The notes beneath the pieces were generated by a model. The model saw only the letters and a list, made by a program, of their open reading frames with translations, was not told where the DNA came from and made no database searches. This document shows positions 1 through 11,485 of a stretch of DNA of 64,000 nt, one piece after another. The position numbers and the translations under genes were made by a program. The stretch is from contig JAWQEG010000486.1 in NCBI GenBank assembly GCA_033782935.1, positions 3,162,001 to 3,226,000 of the forward strand. The letters run 5' to 3'. Origin of the DNA: Petrolisthes cinctipes (Eukaryota > Arthropoda > Malacostraca > Decapoda > Porcellanidae). Every line of letters begins with the position of its first letter. Within the stretch, counting starts at the first letter, position 1.

Positions 1-896
1 CCAAAAATATCGAATTTTCGGGTGTTTAGGGCCAGAACTTGAGATCTAAACGGGTACAGAAGATGCATGCACATATCGACTTTTGGGCACCTAAAAGATC
101 GATTTTCAGTATGTTTTTGGCCTGTATTTTGAAAATACTCTAACACGGAGTAGGCATGTACAGATCGCTTCTGGGACCCCTAAATATCGAATTTTCGGGT
201 GTTTTGGGACTGAATTTGAGATATCGACTTTTTGGCACCTAAAATATCGATTTTTAGCATGTTTATAGCCTATATCTTGAAAATATTCTAGCACTGAGTA
301 GGCATGTACAGATCGCTTCTGGGACCCCATAATATCGAATTTTCGGGTGTTTTGGGCCTTAATTTGAGATATCTCCTTTACGCACCTAAAATATCGATTT
401 TTAGCATGTTTTGAGCCTATATTTTGAAAATATTCTAGCACTGAGTAGGCATGTACAGATCGCTTCTGGGACCCCAAAATATCGATTTTTCGGGTGTTTA
501 TGGCCAGAATTTGAGATATAAACGGGTACAGAAGATGCATGCACATATCGACTTTTGGGCACCTTAAAGATCGATTTTCAGTATGTTTTTGGCCTGTATT
601 TTGAAAATACTCTAACACGGAGTAGGCATGTACAGATCGCTTCTGGGACCCCTAAATATCGAATTTTCGGGTGTTTTGGGCCTTAATTTGAGATATCGAC
701 TTTACGCACCTAAAATATCGATTTTTAGCATGTTTTCAGCCTATATTTTGAAAATATTCTAGCACTGAGTAGGCATGTACAGATCGCTTCTGGGACCCCA
801 AAATATCGAATTTTCGGGTGTTTTGAGCTTGAATTTGAGATATAAACGAGTACAGACGACGCATGCACATATCGAATTTTCGGCACCTAAAATATC
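1..896 (+). repeat. Left-most satellite domain with a 501-bp trimer repeat
   Basis: Monomer lengths here are 177, 148, 147, 177, 147 and 177. A trimer of 501 bp (177+147+177) recurs: the stretch from about 613, with the distinctive TTACGCACC and TTTTCAGCC variants, reappears 501 bp downstream at about 1,114. The left end is cut by the window, so the true unit cannot be defined. Confidence 0.75.
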
Positions 897-3800
897 GATT
901 TTGAGCATGTTTTGAGCCTATATTTTGAAAACATTCTAGCACTGAGTAGGCATGTACAGATCGCTTCTGGGACCCAAAAATATCGAATTTTCGGGTGTTT
1001 AGGGCCAGAATTTGAGATATAAACGGGTACAGAAGATGCATGCACATATCGACTTTTGGGCACCTTAAAGATCGATTTTCAGTATGTTTTTGGCCTGTAT
1101 TTTGAAAATACTCTAACACGGAGTAGGCATGTACAGATCGCTTCTGGGACCCCTAAATATCGAATTTTCGGGTGTTTTGGGCCTTAATTTGAGATATCGA
1201 CTTTACGCACCTAAAATATCGATTTTTAGCATGTTTTCAGCCTATATTTTGAAAATATTCTAGCACTGAGTAGGCATGTACAGATCGCTTCTGGGACCCC
1301 AAAATATCGAATTTTCGGGTGTTTTGAGCTTGAATTTGAGATATAAACGAGTACAGAAGATGCATGCACATATCGACTTTTGGGCACCTAAAATATCGAT
1401 TTTCAGTATGTTTTTGGCCTGTATTTTGAAAATACTCTAACACGGAGTAGGCATGTACAGATTGCTTCTGGGACCCCTAAATATCGAATTTTCGGGTGTT
1501 TAGGGCCAGAATTTGAGATATAAACGGGTACAGAAGATGCATGCACATATCGATTTTTGGGCACCTAAAAGATCAATTTTCAGTATGTTTTTGGCCTGTA
1601 CTTTGAAAATACTCTAACACGGAGTAGGCATGTACAGATCGCTTCTGGGACCCCTAAATATCGAAGTTTTGGGTGTTTTGGGACTGAATTTGAGATATCG
1701 ACTTTTTGGCACCTAAAATATCGATCTTTAGTATGTTTTTAGCCTAAATTTTGAAAATATTCTAGCACTGAGTAGGCATGTACAGATCGCTTCTGGGACC
1801 CCAAAATATCGAATTTTCGGGTGTTTTGGGACTGATTTTGAGATATCGACTTTTTGGCACCTAAAATATCGATTTTTAGCATGTTTTTAGCCTATATTTT
1901 GAAAATATTCTAGCACTGAGTAGGCATGTACAGATTGCTTCTCGGACCCAAAAATATTGAATTTTCGGGTGTTTTGAGCCTGAATTTGAGATATAAACGG
2001 GTACTGAAGATGCATGCACATATCGACTTTTGGGCGCCTAAAACATCGATTTTGAGCATGTTTTTGGCCTGTATTTTGTAAATACTCTACCACGGAGTAG
2101 GCATGTACAGATCGCTTCTGGGACCCCAAAATATCGAATTTTCGGGTGTTTTGGGACTGAATATGAGATATCGCCTTTACGCACCTAAAATATCGATTTT
2201 TAGCATGTTTTGAGCCTATATTTTGAAAATATTCTAGCACTGAGTAGGCATGTACAGATCGCTTCTGGGACCCCAAAATATCGAATTTTCGGGTGTTTTG
2301 ATCTTGAATTTGAGATATAAACGAGTACAGAAGATGCATGCACAAATCGACTTCTGGGGACCTAAAATATCGATTTTGAGCATGTTTTGAGCCTATATTT
2401 TGAAAACATTCTAGCACTGAGTAGGCATGTACAGATCGCTTCTGGGACCCAAAAATATCGAATTTTCGGGTGCTTAGGGCCAGAATTTGAGATATAAACG
2501 GGTACAGAAGATGCATGCACATATCGACTTTTGGGCACCTAAAAGATCGATTTTCAGTATGTTTTTGGCCTGTATTTTGAAAATACTCTAACACGGAGTA
2601 GGCATGTACAGATCGCTTCTGGGACCCCTAAATATCGAATTTTCGGGTGTTTTGGGCCTTAATTTGAGATATCGACTTTTTATCACATAAAATATCGATT
2701 TTTAGTAATTTTTTGGCCTGTATTTTGAAAATACTCTAACACGGAGTAGGCATGTACAGATCGCTTCTGGGACCCCAAAATATCGAATTTTCGGGTGTTT
2801 TGGGCCTGAATTTGAGATATCGCCTTTACGCACCTAAAATATCGATTTTTAGCATGTTTTAAGCCTATATTTTGAAAATATTCTAGCACTGAGTAGGCAT
2901 GTACAGATCGCTTCTGGGACCCCAAAATATCGAATTTTCGGGTGTTTTGAGATTGAATTTGAGATATAAACGAGTACAGAAGATGCATGCACATATCGAC
3001 TTCTGGGCACCTAAAATATCGATTTTCAGTATCTTTTTGGCCTGTATTTTGAAAATACTCTAACACGGAGTAGGCATGTACAGATCGCTTCTGGGACCCC
3101 AAAATATCGAATTTTCGGGTGTTTTGGGCCTGAATTTGAGATATCGCCTTTACGCACCTAAAATATCGATTTTTAGCATGTTTTAAGCCTATATTTTGAA
3201 AATATTCTAGCACTGAGTAGGCATGTACAGATCGCTTCTGGGACCCCAAAATATCGAATTTTCGGGTGTTTTGAGATTGAATTTGAGATATAAACGAGTA
3301 CAGAAGATGCATGCACATATCGACTTCTGGGCACCTAAAATATCGATTTTGAGCATGTTTTGAGCCTATATTTTGAAAACATTCTAGCACTGAGTAGGCA
3401 TGTACAGATCGCTTCTGGGACCCAAAAATATCGAATTTTCGGGTGTTTAGGGCCAGAATTTGAGATATAAACGGGTACAGAAGATGCATGCACATATCGA
3501 CTTTTGGGCACCTTAAAGATCGATTTTCAGTATGTTTTTGGCCTGTATTTTGAAAATACTCTAACACGGAGTAGGCATGTACAGATCGCTTCTGGGACCC
3601 CTAAATATCGAATTTTCGGGTGTTTTGGGCCTTAATTTGAGATATCGACTTTACGCACCTAAAATATCGATTTTTAGCATGTTTTCAGCCTATATTTTGA
3701 AAATATTCTAGCACTGAGTAGGCATGTACAGATCGCTTCTGGGACCCCAAAATATCGAATTTTCGGGTGTTTTGAGCTTGAATTTGAGATATAAACGAGT

Positions 3801-5798
3801 ACAGAAGATGCATGCACATATCGACTTTTGGGCACCTAAAATATCGATTTTCAGTATGTTTTTGGCCTGTATTTTGAAAATACTCTAACACGGAGTAGGC
3901 ATGTACAGATTGCTTCTGGGACCCCTAAATATCGAATTTTCGGGTGTTTAGGGCCAGAATTTGAGATATAAACGGGTACAGAAGATGCATGCACATATCG
4001 ACTTTTGGGCACCTAAAAGATCAATTTTCAGTATGTTTTTGGCCTGTACTTTGAAAATACTCTAACACGGAGTAGGCATGTACAGATCGCTTCTGGGACC
4101 CCTAAATATCGAATTTTTGGGTGTTTTGGGACTGAATTTGAGATATCGACTTTTTGGCACCTAAAATATCGATCTTTAGTATGTTTTTAGCCTAAATTTT
4201 GAAAATATTCTAGCACTGAGTAGGCATGTACAGATCGCTTCTGGGACCCCAAAATATCGAATTTTCGGGTGTTTTGGGACTGATTTTGAGATATCGACTT
4301 TTTGGCACCTAAAATATCGATTTTTAGCATGTTTTTAGCCTATATTTTGAAAATATTCTAGCACTGAGTAGGCATGTACAGATTGCTTCTCGGACCCAAA
4401 AATATTGAATTTTCGGGTGTTTTGAGCCTGAATTTGAGATATAAACGGGTACTGAAGATGCATGCACATATCGACTTTTGGGCGCCTAAAACATCGATTT
4501 TGAGCATGTTTTTGGCCTGTATTTTGTAAATACTCTACCACGGAGTAGGCATGTACAGATCGCTTCTAGGACCCCAAAATATCGAATTTTCGGGTGTTTT
4601 GGGACTGAATATGAGATATCGCCTTTACGCACCTAAAATATCGATTTTTAGCATGTTTTGAGCCTATATTTTGAAAATATTCTAGCACTGAGTAGGCATG
4701 TACAGATCGCTTCTGGGACCCCAAAATATCGAATTTTCGGGTGTTTTGATCTTGAATTTGAGATATAAACGAGTACAGAAGATGCATGCACAAATCGACT
4801 TCTGGGGACCTAAAATATCGATTTTGAGCATGTTTTGAGCCTATATTTTGAAAACATTCTAGCACTGAGTAGGCATGTACAGATCGCTTCTGGGACCCAA
4901 AAATATCGAATTTTCGGGTGCTTAGGGCCAGAATTTGAGATATAAACGGGTACAGAAGATGCATGCACATATCGACTTTTGGGCACCTAAAAGATCGATT
5001 TTCAGTATGTTTTTGGCCTGTATTTTGAAAATACTCTAACACGGAGTAGGCATGTACAGATCGCTTCTGGGACCCCTAAATATCGAATTTTCGGGTGTTT
5101 TGGGCCTTAATTTGAGATATCGACTTTTTATCACATAAAATATCGATTTTTAGTAATTTTTTGGCCTGTATTTTGAAAATACTCTAACACGGAGTAGGCA
5201 TGTACAGATCGCTTCTGGGACCCCAAAATATCGAATTTTCGGGTGTTTTGGGCCTGAATTTGAGATATCGCCTTTACGCACCTAAAATATCGATTTTTAG
5301 CATGTTTTAAGCCTATATTTTGAAAATATTCTAGCACTGAGTAGGCATGTACAGATCGCTTCTGGGACCCCAAAATATCGAATTTTCGGGTGTTTTGAGA
5401 TTGAATTTGAGATATAAACGAGTACAGAAGATGCATGCACATATCGACTTCTGGGCACCTAAAATATCGATTTTCAGTATCTTTTTGGCCTGTATTTTGA
5501 AAATACTCTAACACGGAGTAGGCATGTACAGATCGCTTCTGGGACCCCAAAATATCGAATTTTCGGGTGTTTTGGGCCTGAATTTGAGATATCGCCTTTA
5601 CGCACCTAAAATATCGATTTTTAGCATGTTTTAAGCCTATATTTTGAAAATATTCTAGCACTGAGTAGGCATGTACAGATCGCTTCTGGGACCCCAAAAT
5701 ATCGAATTTTCGGGTGTTTTGAGATTGAATTTGAGATATAAACGAGTACAGAAGATGCATGCACATATCGACTTCTGGGCACCTAAAATATCGATTTT
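897..5798 (+). repeat. 15-monomer higher-order repeat (2,448 bp), two tandem copies
   Basis: Copy 1 starts at about 897 and copy 2 at 3,345; identity stops at about 5,798, where copy 2 reads TTTTCAGTATC and copy 1 (3,350) reads TTTTGAGCATG. Anchors from 984 to 3,432 give the order 177, 147, 177, 177, 148, 148, 177, 147, 177, 177, 148, 147, 177, 147, 177: eight long and seven short monomers, totalling exactly 2,448. Private variants recur at this spacing, for example the TGATTTTGAGATAT and CACAAATCGACTTC variants. Differences between the copies are few; one is TCGAAGTTTTGGG at 1,662 against TCGAATTTTTGGG at 4,110. Confidence 0.92.
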
Positions 5799-5871
5799 CA
5801 GTATCTTTTTGGCCTGTATTTTGAAAATACTCTAACACTTAGTAGGCATGTACAGATCGCTTCTGGGACCC

Positions 5872-6048
5872 CTAAATATCGAATTTTCGGGTGTTTAGGG
5901 CCAGAATTTGAGATATAAACGGGTACAGAAAATGCATGCACATATCGACTTTTGAGCACCTAAAAGATCGATTTTCAGTATGTTTTTGGCCTGTATTTTG
6001 AAAATACTCTAACACGGAGTAGGCATGTACAGATTGCTTCTGGGACCC
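5872..6048 (+). repeat. Representative long (177-bp) satellite monomer with two half-repeats
   Basis: This monomer shows the long form clearly. Half 1 (5,872-5,959, 88 bp) and half 2 (5,960-6,048, 89 bp) align along their full length. Both start CTAAA..ATCGA.TTTT, continue TGTTT..GGCC..A.TTTGA, then a GG.(A/G)CA.A.G region, and end with GATGCATGCACATATCGACTT (half 1) against TAGGCATGTACAGATCGCTT (half 2), followed by TTTGAGCACC against CTGGGACCCC. The long monomer therefore looks like an old dimer of an ancestral unit of about 88 bp. Half 1 holds the 29-bp cassette that is missing from short monomers. Confidence 0.9.
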
Positions 6049-8682
6049 CTAAATATCGTAGTTTCGGGTGTTTTGGGACTGAATTTGTGATATCGACTTT
6101 TTGGCACCTAAAATATCGATTTTTAGCATGTTTTTAGCCTAAATTTTAAAAATATTCTAGCACTGACTCGGCATGTACAGATCGCTTCTGGGACCCCAAA
6201 ATATCGAATTTTCGGGTGTTTTGAGCTTGAATTTGAGATATAAACGAGTACAGAAGATGCATGCACATATCGAATTTAGGGCACCTAAAATATCGATTTT
6301 GAGCATGTTTTGAGCCTATATTTAGAAAACATTCTAGCACTGAGTAGGCATGTACAGATCACTTCTGGGACCCAAAAATATCGAATTTTTGGGTGTTTAG
6401 GGCCAGAATTTGAGATATAAACGGGTACAGAAGATGCATGCAAATATCGACTTTTGGGCACCTAAAAGATCGATTTTCAGTATGTTTTTGGCCTGTATTT
6501 TGAAAATACTCTAACACGGAGTAGGCATGTACAGATCGCTTCTGGGACCCCAAAATATCGAATTTTCGAGTGTTTTGGGCCTTTATTTGAGAAATCGACT
6601 TTTTGGCACCTAAAATATCCATTTTTAGCATGTTTTTAGCCTATATTTTGAAAATACTCTAGCACTGAGTAGGCATGTACAGATTGCTTCTGGGACCCCA
6701 AAATATTGAATTTTCGGGTGTTTAGGGCAAGAATTTGAGATATAAACGGGTACAGAAGATTCATGCACATATCGACTTTTAAGCGCCTAAAACATCGATT
6801 TTTAGCATGTTTTGGGCCTGTATTTTGAAAATACTCTAACACGGAGTAGGCATGTACACGTCGCTTCTGGGACCCCAAAATATCGAATTTTCGGGTGTTT
6901 TGGGCCTGAATTTGAGATATCGAATTTACGCACCTAAAATATCGATTTTTAGCATGTTTTGAGCCTTTATTTTGAAAATATTCTAGCACTGAGTAGGCAT
7001 ATACAGATCGCTTCTGGGACCCCAAAATATCGAATTTTCGGGTGTTTTGAGCTTGAATTTGAGATATAAACGAGTACAGAAGATGCATGCACATATCGAC
7101 TTCTACGCACCTAAAATATCGATTTTGAGCATGTTTTGAGCCTATATTTTGAAAACATTCTAGCACTGAGTAGGCATGTACAGATCGCTTCTGGGACCCA
7201 AAAATATCGTATTTTCGGGTGCTTAGGGCCAGAATTTGAGATATAAACGGGTACAGAAGATGCATGCACATATCGACTTTTGGGCACCTAAAAGATCGAT
7301 TTTCAGTATGTTTTTGGCCTGTATTTTGAAAATACTCTAACACGGAGTAGGCATGTACAGATCGCTTCTGGGACCCCTAAATATCGAATTTTCGAGTGTT
7401 TTGGGCCTTTATTTGAGAAATCGACTTTTTGGCACCTAAAATATCGATTTTTAGCATGTTTTGAGCCTATATTTTGAAAATATTCTTGCACTCAGTAGGC
7501 ATATACAGATCGCTTCTGGGACCCCAAAATATCGAATTTTCGGGTGTTTTGAGCTTGAATTTGAGATATAAACGAGTACAGAAGATGCATGCACATATCG
7601 ACTTCTACGCACCTAAAATATCGATTTTGAGCATGTTTTGAGCCTATATTTTGAAAACATTCTAGCACTGAGTAGGCATGTACAGATCGCTTCTGGGACC
7701 CAAAAATATCGTATTTTCGGGTGCTTAGGGCCAGAATTTGAGATATAAACGGGTACAGAAGATGCATGCACATATCGACTTTTGGGCACCTAAAAGATCG
7801 ATTTTCAGTATGTTTTTGGCCTGTATTTTGAAAATACTCTAACACGGAGTAGGCATGTACAGATCGCTTCTGGGACCCCTAAATATCGAATTTTCGGGTG
7901 TTTTGGGCCTTAATTTGAGATATCGACTTTTTATCACATAAAATATCGATTTTTAGTAATTTTTTGGCCTGTATTTTGAAAATACTCTAACACGGAGTAG
8001 GCATGTACAGATCGCTTCTGGGACCCCAAAATATCGAATTTTCGGGTGTTTTGGGCCTGAATTTGAGATATCGCCTTTACGCACCTAAAATATCGATTTT
8101 TAGCATGTTTTAAGCCTATATTTTGAAAATATTCTAGCACTGAGTAGGCATGTACAGATCGCTTCTGGGACCCCAAAATATCGAATTTTCGGGTGTTTTG
8201 AGATTGAATTTGAGATATAAACGAGTACAGAAGATGCATGCACATATCGACTTCTGGGCACCTAAAATATCGATTTTCAGTATCTTTTTGGCCTGTATTT
8301 TGAAAATACTCTAACACGGAGTAGGCATGTACAGATCGCTTCTGGGACCCCAAAATATCGAATTTTCGGGTGTTTTGGGCCTGAATTTGAGATATCGCCT
8401 TTACGCACCTAAAATATCGATTTTTAGCATGTTTTAAGCCTATATTTTGAAAATATTCTAGCACTGAGTAGGCATGTACAGATCGCTTCTGGGACCCCAA
8501 AATATCGAATTTTCGGGTGTTTTGAGATTGAATTTGAGATATAAACGAGTACAGAAGATGCATGCACATATCGACTTCTGGGCACCTAAAATATCGATTT
8601 TCAGTATCTTTTTGGCCTGTATTTTGAAAATACTCTAACACTTAGTAGGCATGTACAGATCGCTTCTGGGACCCCTAAATAT
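5880..8682 (+). repeat. 2,803-bp HOR unit, copy 1
   Basis: This is the first complete unit in this phase. It contains an internal 502-bp trimer repeat (177+177+148), visible as the GGCATATACAG variant at about 6,999 and again at about 7,501. It ends with the two 324-bp dimers seen at 8,035-8,682. Confidence 0.93.
6057..6204 (+). repeat. Representative short (148-bp) satellite monomer lacking the 29-bp cassette
   Basis: This monomer runs directly from the GATAT of half 1 into CGACTTTTTGGCACC. It lacks the 29 bp that start ATATAAACGGGTAC in long monomers; 177 minus 29 is exactly 148. A 147-bp version, for example 660-806, has CTTTACGCACC in place of CTTTTTGGCACC and so loses one more base. Short monomers usually carry the ATATTTTGAAAATAT and CTAGCACTGAG version of half 2. 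Confidence 0.9.
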
Positions 8683-11485
8683 CGAATTTTCGGGTGTTTA
8701 GGGCCAGAATTTGAGATATAAACGGGTACAGAAAATGCATGCACATATCGACTTTTGAGCACCTAAAAGATCGATTTTCAGTATGTTTTTGGCCTGTATT
8801 TTGAAAATACTCTAACACGGAGTAGGCATGTACAGATTGCTTCTGGGACCCCTAAATATCGTAGTTTCGGGTGTTTTGGGACTGAATTTGTGATATCGAC
8901 TTTTTGGCACCTAAAATATCGATTTTTAGCATGTTTTTAGCCTAAATTTTAAAAATATTCTAGCACTGACTCGGCATGTACAGATCGCTTCTGGGACCCC
9001 AAAATATCGAATTTTCGGGTGTTTTGAGCTTGAATTTGAGATATAAACGAGTACAGAAGATGCATGCACATATCGAATTTAGGGCACCTAAAATATCGAT
9101 TTTGAGCATGTTTTGAGCCTATATTTAGAAAACATTCTAGCACTGAGTAGGCATGTACAGATCACTTCTGGGACCCAAAAATATCGAATTTTTGGGTGTT
9201 TAGGGCCAGAATTTGAGATATAAACGGGTACAGAAGATGCATGCAAATATCGACTTTTGGGCACCTAAAAGATCGATTTTCAGTATGTTTTTGGCCTGTA
9301 TTTTGAAAATACTCTAACACGGAGTAGGCATGTACAGATCGCTTCTGGGACCCCAAAATATCGAATTTTCGAGTGTTTTGGGCCTTTATTTGAGAAATCG
9401 ACTTTTTGGCACCTAAAATATCCATTTTTAGCATGTTTTTAGCCTATATTTTGAAAATACTCTAGCACTGAGTAGGCATGTACAGATTGCTTCTGGGACC
9501 CCAAAATATTGAATTTTCGGGTGTTTAGGGCAAGAATTTGAGATATAAACGGGTACAGAAGATTCATGCACATATCGACTTTTAAGCGCCTAAAACATCG
9601 ATTTTTAGCATGTTTTGGGCCTGTATTTTGAAAATACTCTAACACGGAGTAGGCATGTACACGTCGCTTCTGGGACCCCAAAATATCGAATTTTCGGGTG
9701 TTTTGGGCCTGAATTTGAGATATCGAATTTACGCACCTAAAATATCGATTTTTAGCATGTTTTGAGCCTTTATTTTGAAAATATTCTAGCACTGAGTAGG
9801 CATATACAGATCGCTTCTGGGACCCCAAAATATCGAATTTTCGGGTGTTTTGAGCTTGAATTTGAGATATAAACGAGTACAGAAGATGCATGCACATATC
9901 GACTTCTACGCACCTAAAATATCGATTTTGAGCATGTTTTGAGCCTATATTTTGAAAACATTCTAGCACTGAGTAGGCATGTACAGATCGCTTCTGGGAC
10001 CCAAAAATATCGTATTTTCGGGTGCTTAGGGCCAGAATTTGAGATATAAACGGGTACAGAAGATGCATGCACATATCGACTTTTGGGCACCTAAAAGATC
10101 GATTTTCAGTATGTTTTTGGCCTGTATTTTGAAAATACTCTAACACGGAGTAGGCATGTACAGATCGCTTCTGGGACCCCTAAATATCGAATTTTCGAGT
10201 GTTTTGGGCCTTTATTTGAGAAATCGACTTTTTGGCACCTAAAATATCGATTTTTAGCAGGTTTTGAGCCTATATTTTGAAAATATTCTTGCACTCAGTA
10301 GGCATATACAGATCGCTTCTGGGACCCCAAAATATCGAATTTTCGGGTGTTTTGAGCTTGAATTTGAGATATAAACGAGTACAGAAGATGCATGCACATA
10401 TCGACTTCTACGCACCTAAAATATCGATTTTGAGCATGTTTTGAGCCTATATTTTGAAAACATTCTAGCACTGAGTAGGCATGTACAGATCGCTTCTGGG
10501 ACCCAAAAATATCGTATTTTCGGGTGCTTAGGGCCAGAATTTGAGATATAAACGGGTACAGAAGATGCATGCACATATCGACTTTTGGGCACCTAAAAGA
10601 TCGATTTTCAGTATGTTTTTGGCCTGTATTTTGAAAATACTCTAACACGGAGTAGGCATGTACAGATCGCTTCTGGGACCCCTAAATATCGAATTTTCGG
10701 GTGTTTTGGGCCTTAATTTGAGATATCGACTTTTTATCACATAAAATATCGATTTTTAGTAATTTTTTGGCCTGTATTTTGAAAATACTCTAACACGGAG
10801 TAGGCATGTACAGATCGCTTCTGGGACCCCAAAATATCGAATTTTCGGGTGTTTTGGGCCTGAATTTGAGATATCGCCTTTACGCACCTAAAATATCGAT
10901 TTTTAGCATGTTTTAAACCTATATTTTGAAAATATTCTAGCACTGAGTAGGCATGTACAGATCGCTTCTGGGACCCCAAAATATCGAATTTTCGGGTGTT
11001 TTGAGATTGAATTTGAGATATAAACGAGTACAGAAGATGCATGCACATATCGACTTCTGGGCACCTAAAATATCGATTTTCAGTATCTTTTTGGCCTGTA
11101 TTTTGAAAATACTCTAACACGGAGTAGGCATGTACAGATCGCTTCTGGGACCCCAAAATATCGAATTTTCGGGTGTTTTGGGCCTGAATTTGAGATATCG
11201 CCTTTACGCACCTAAAATATCGATTTTTAGCATGTTTTAAGCCTATATTTTGAAAATATTCTAGCACTGAGTAGGCATGTACAGATCGCTTCTGGGACCC
11301 CAAAATATCGAATTTTCGGGTGTTTTGAGATTGAATTTGAGATATAAACGAGTACAGAAGATGCATGCACATATCGACTTCTGGGCACCTAAAATATCGA
11401 TTTTCAGTATCTTTTTGGCCTGTATTTTGAAAATACTCTAACACTTAGTAGGCATGTACAGATCGCTTCTGGGACCCCTAAATAT
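8683..11485 (+). repeat. 2,803-bp HOR unit, copy 2
   Basis: It matches copy 1 in monomer order and length. Two private single-base changes were noticed, at about 10,260 (CATG to CAGG) and about 10,915 (AAGCC to AAACC). Confidence 0.93.
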
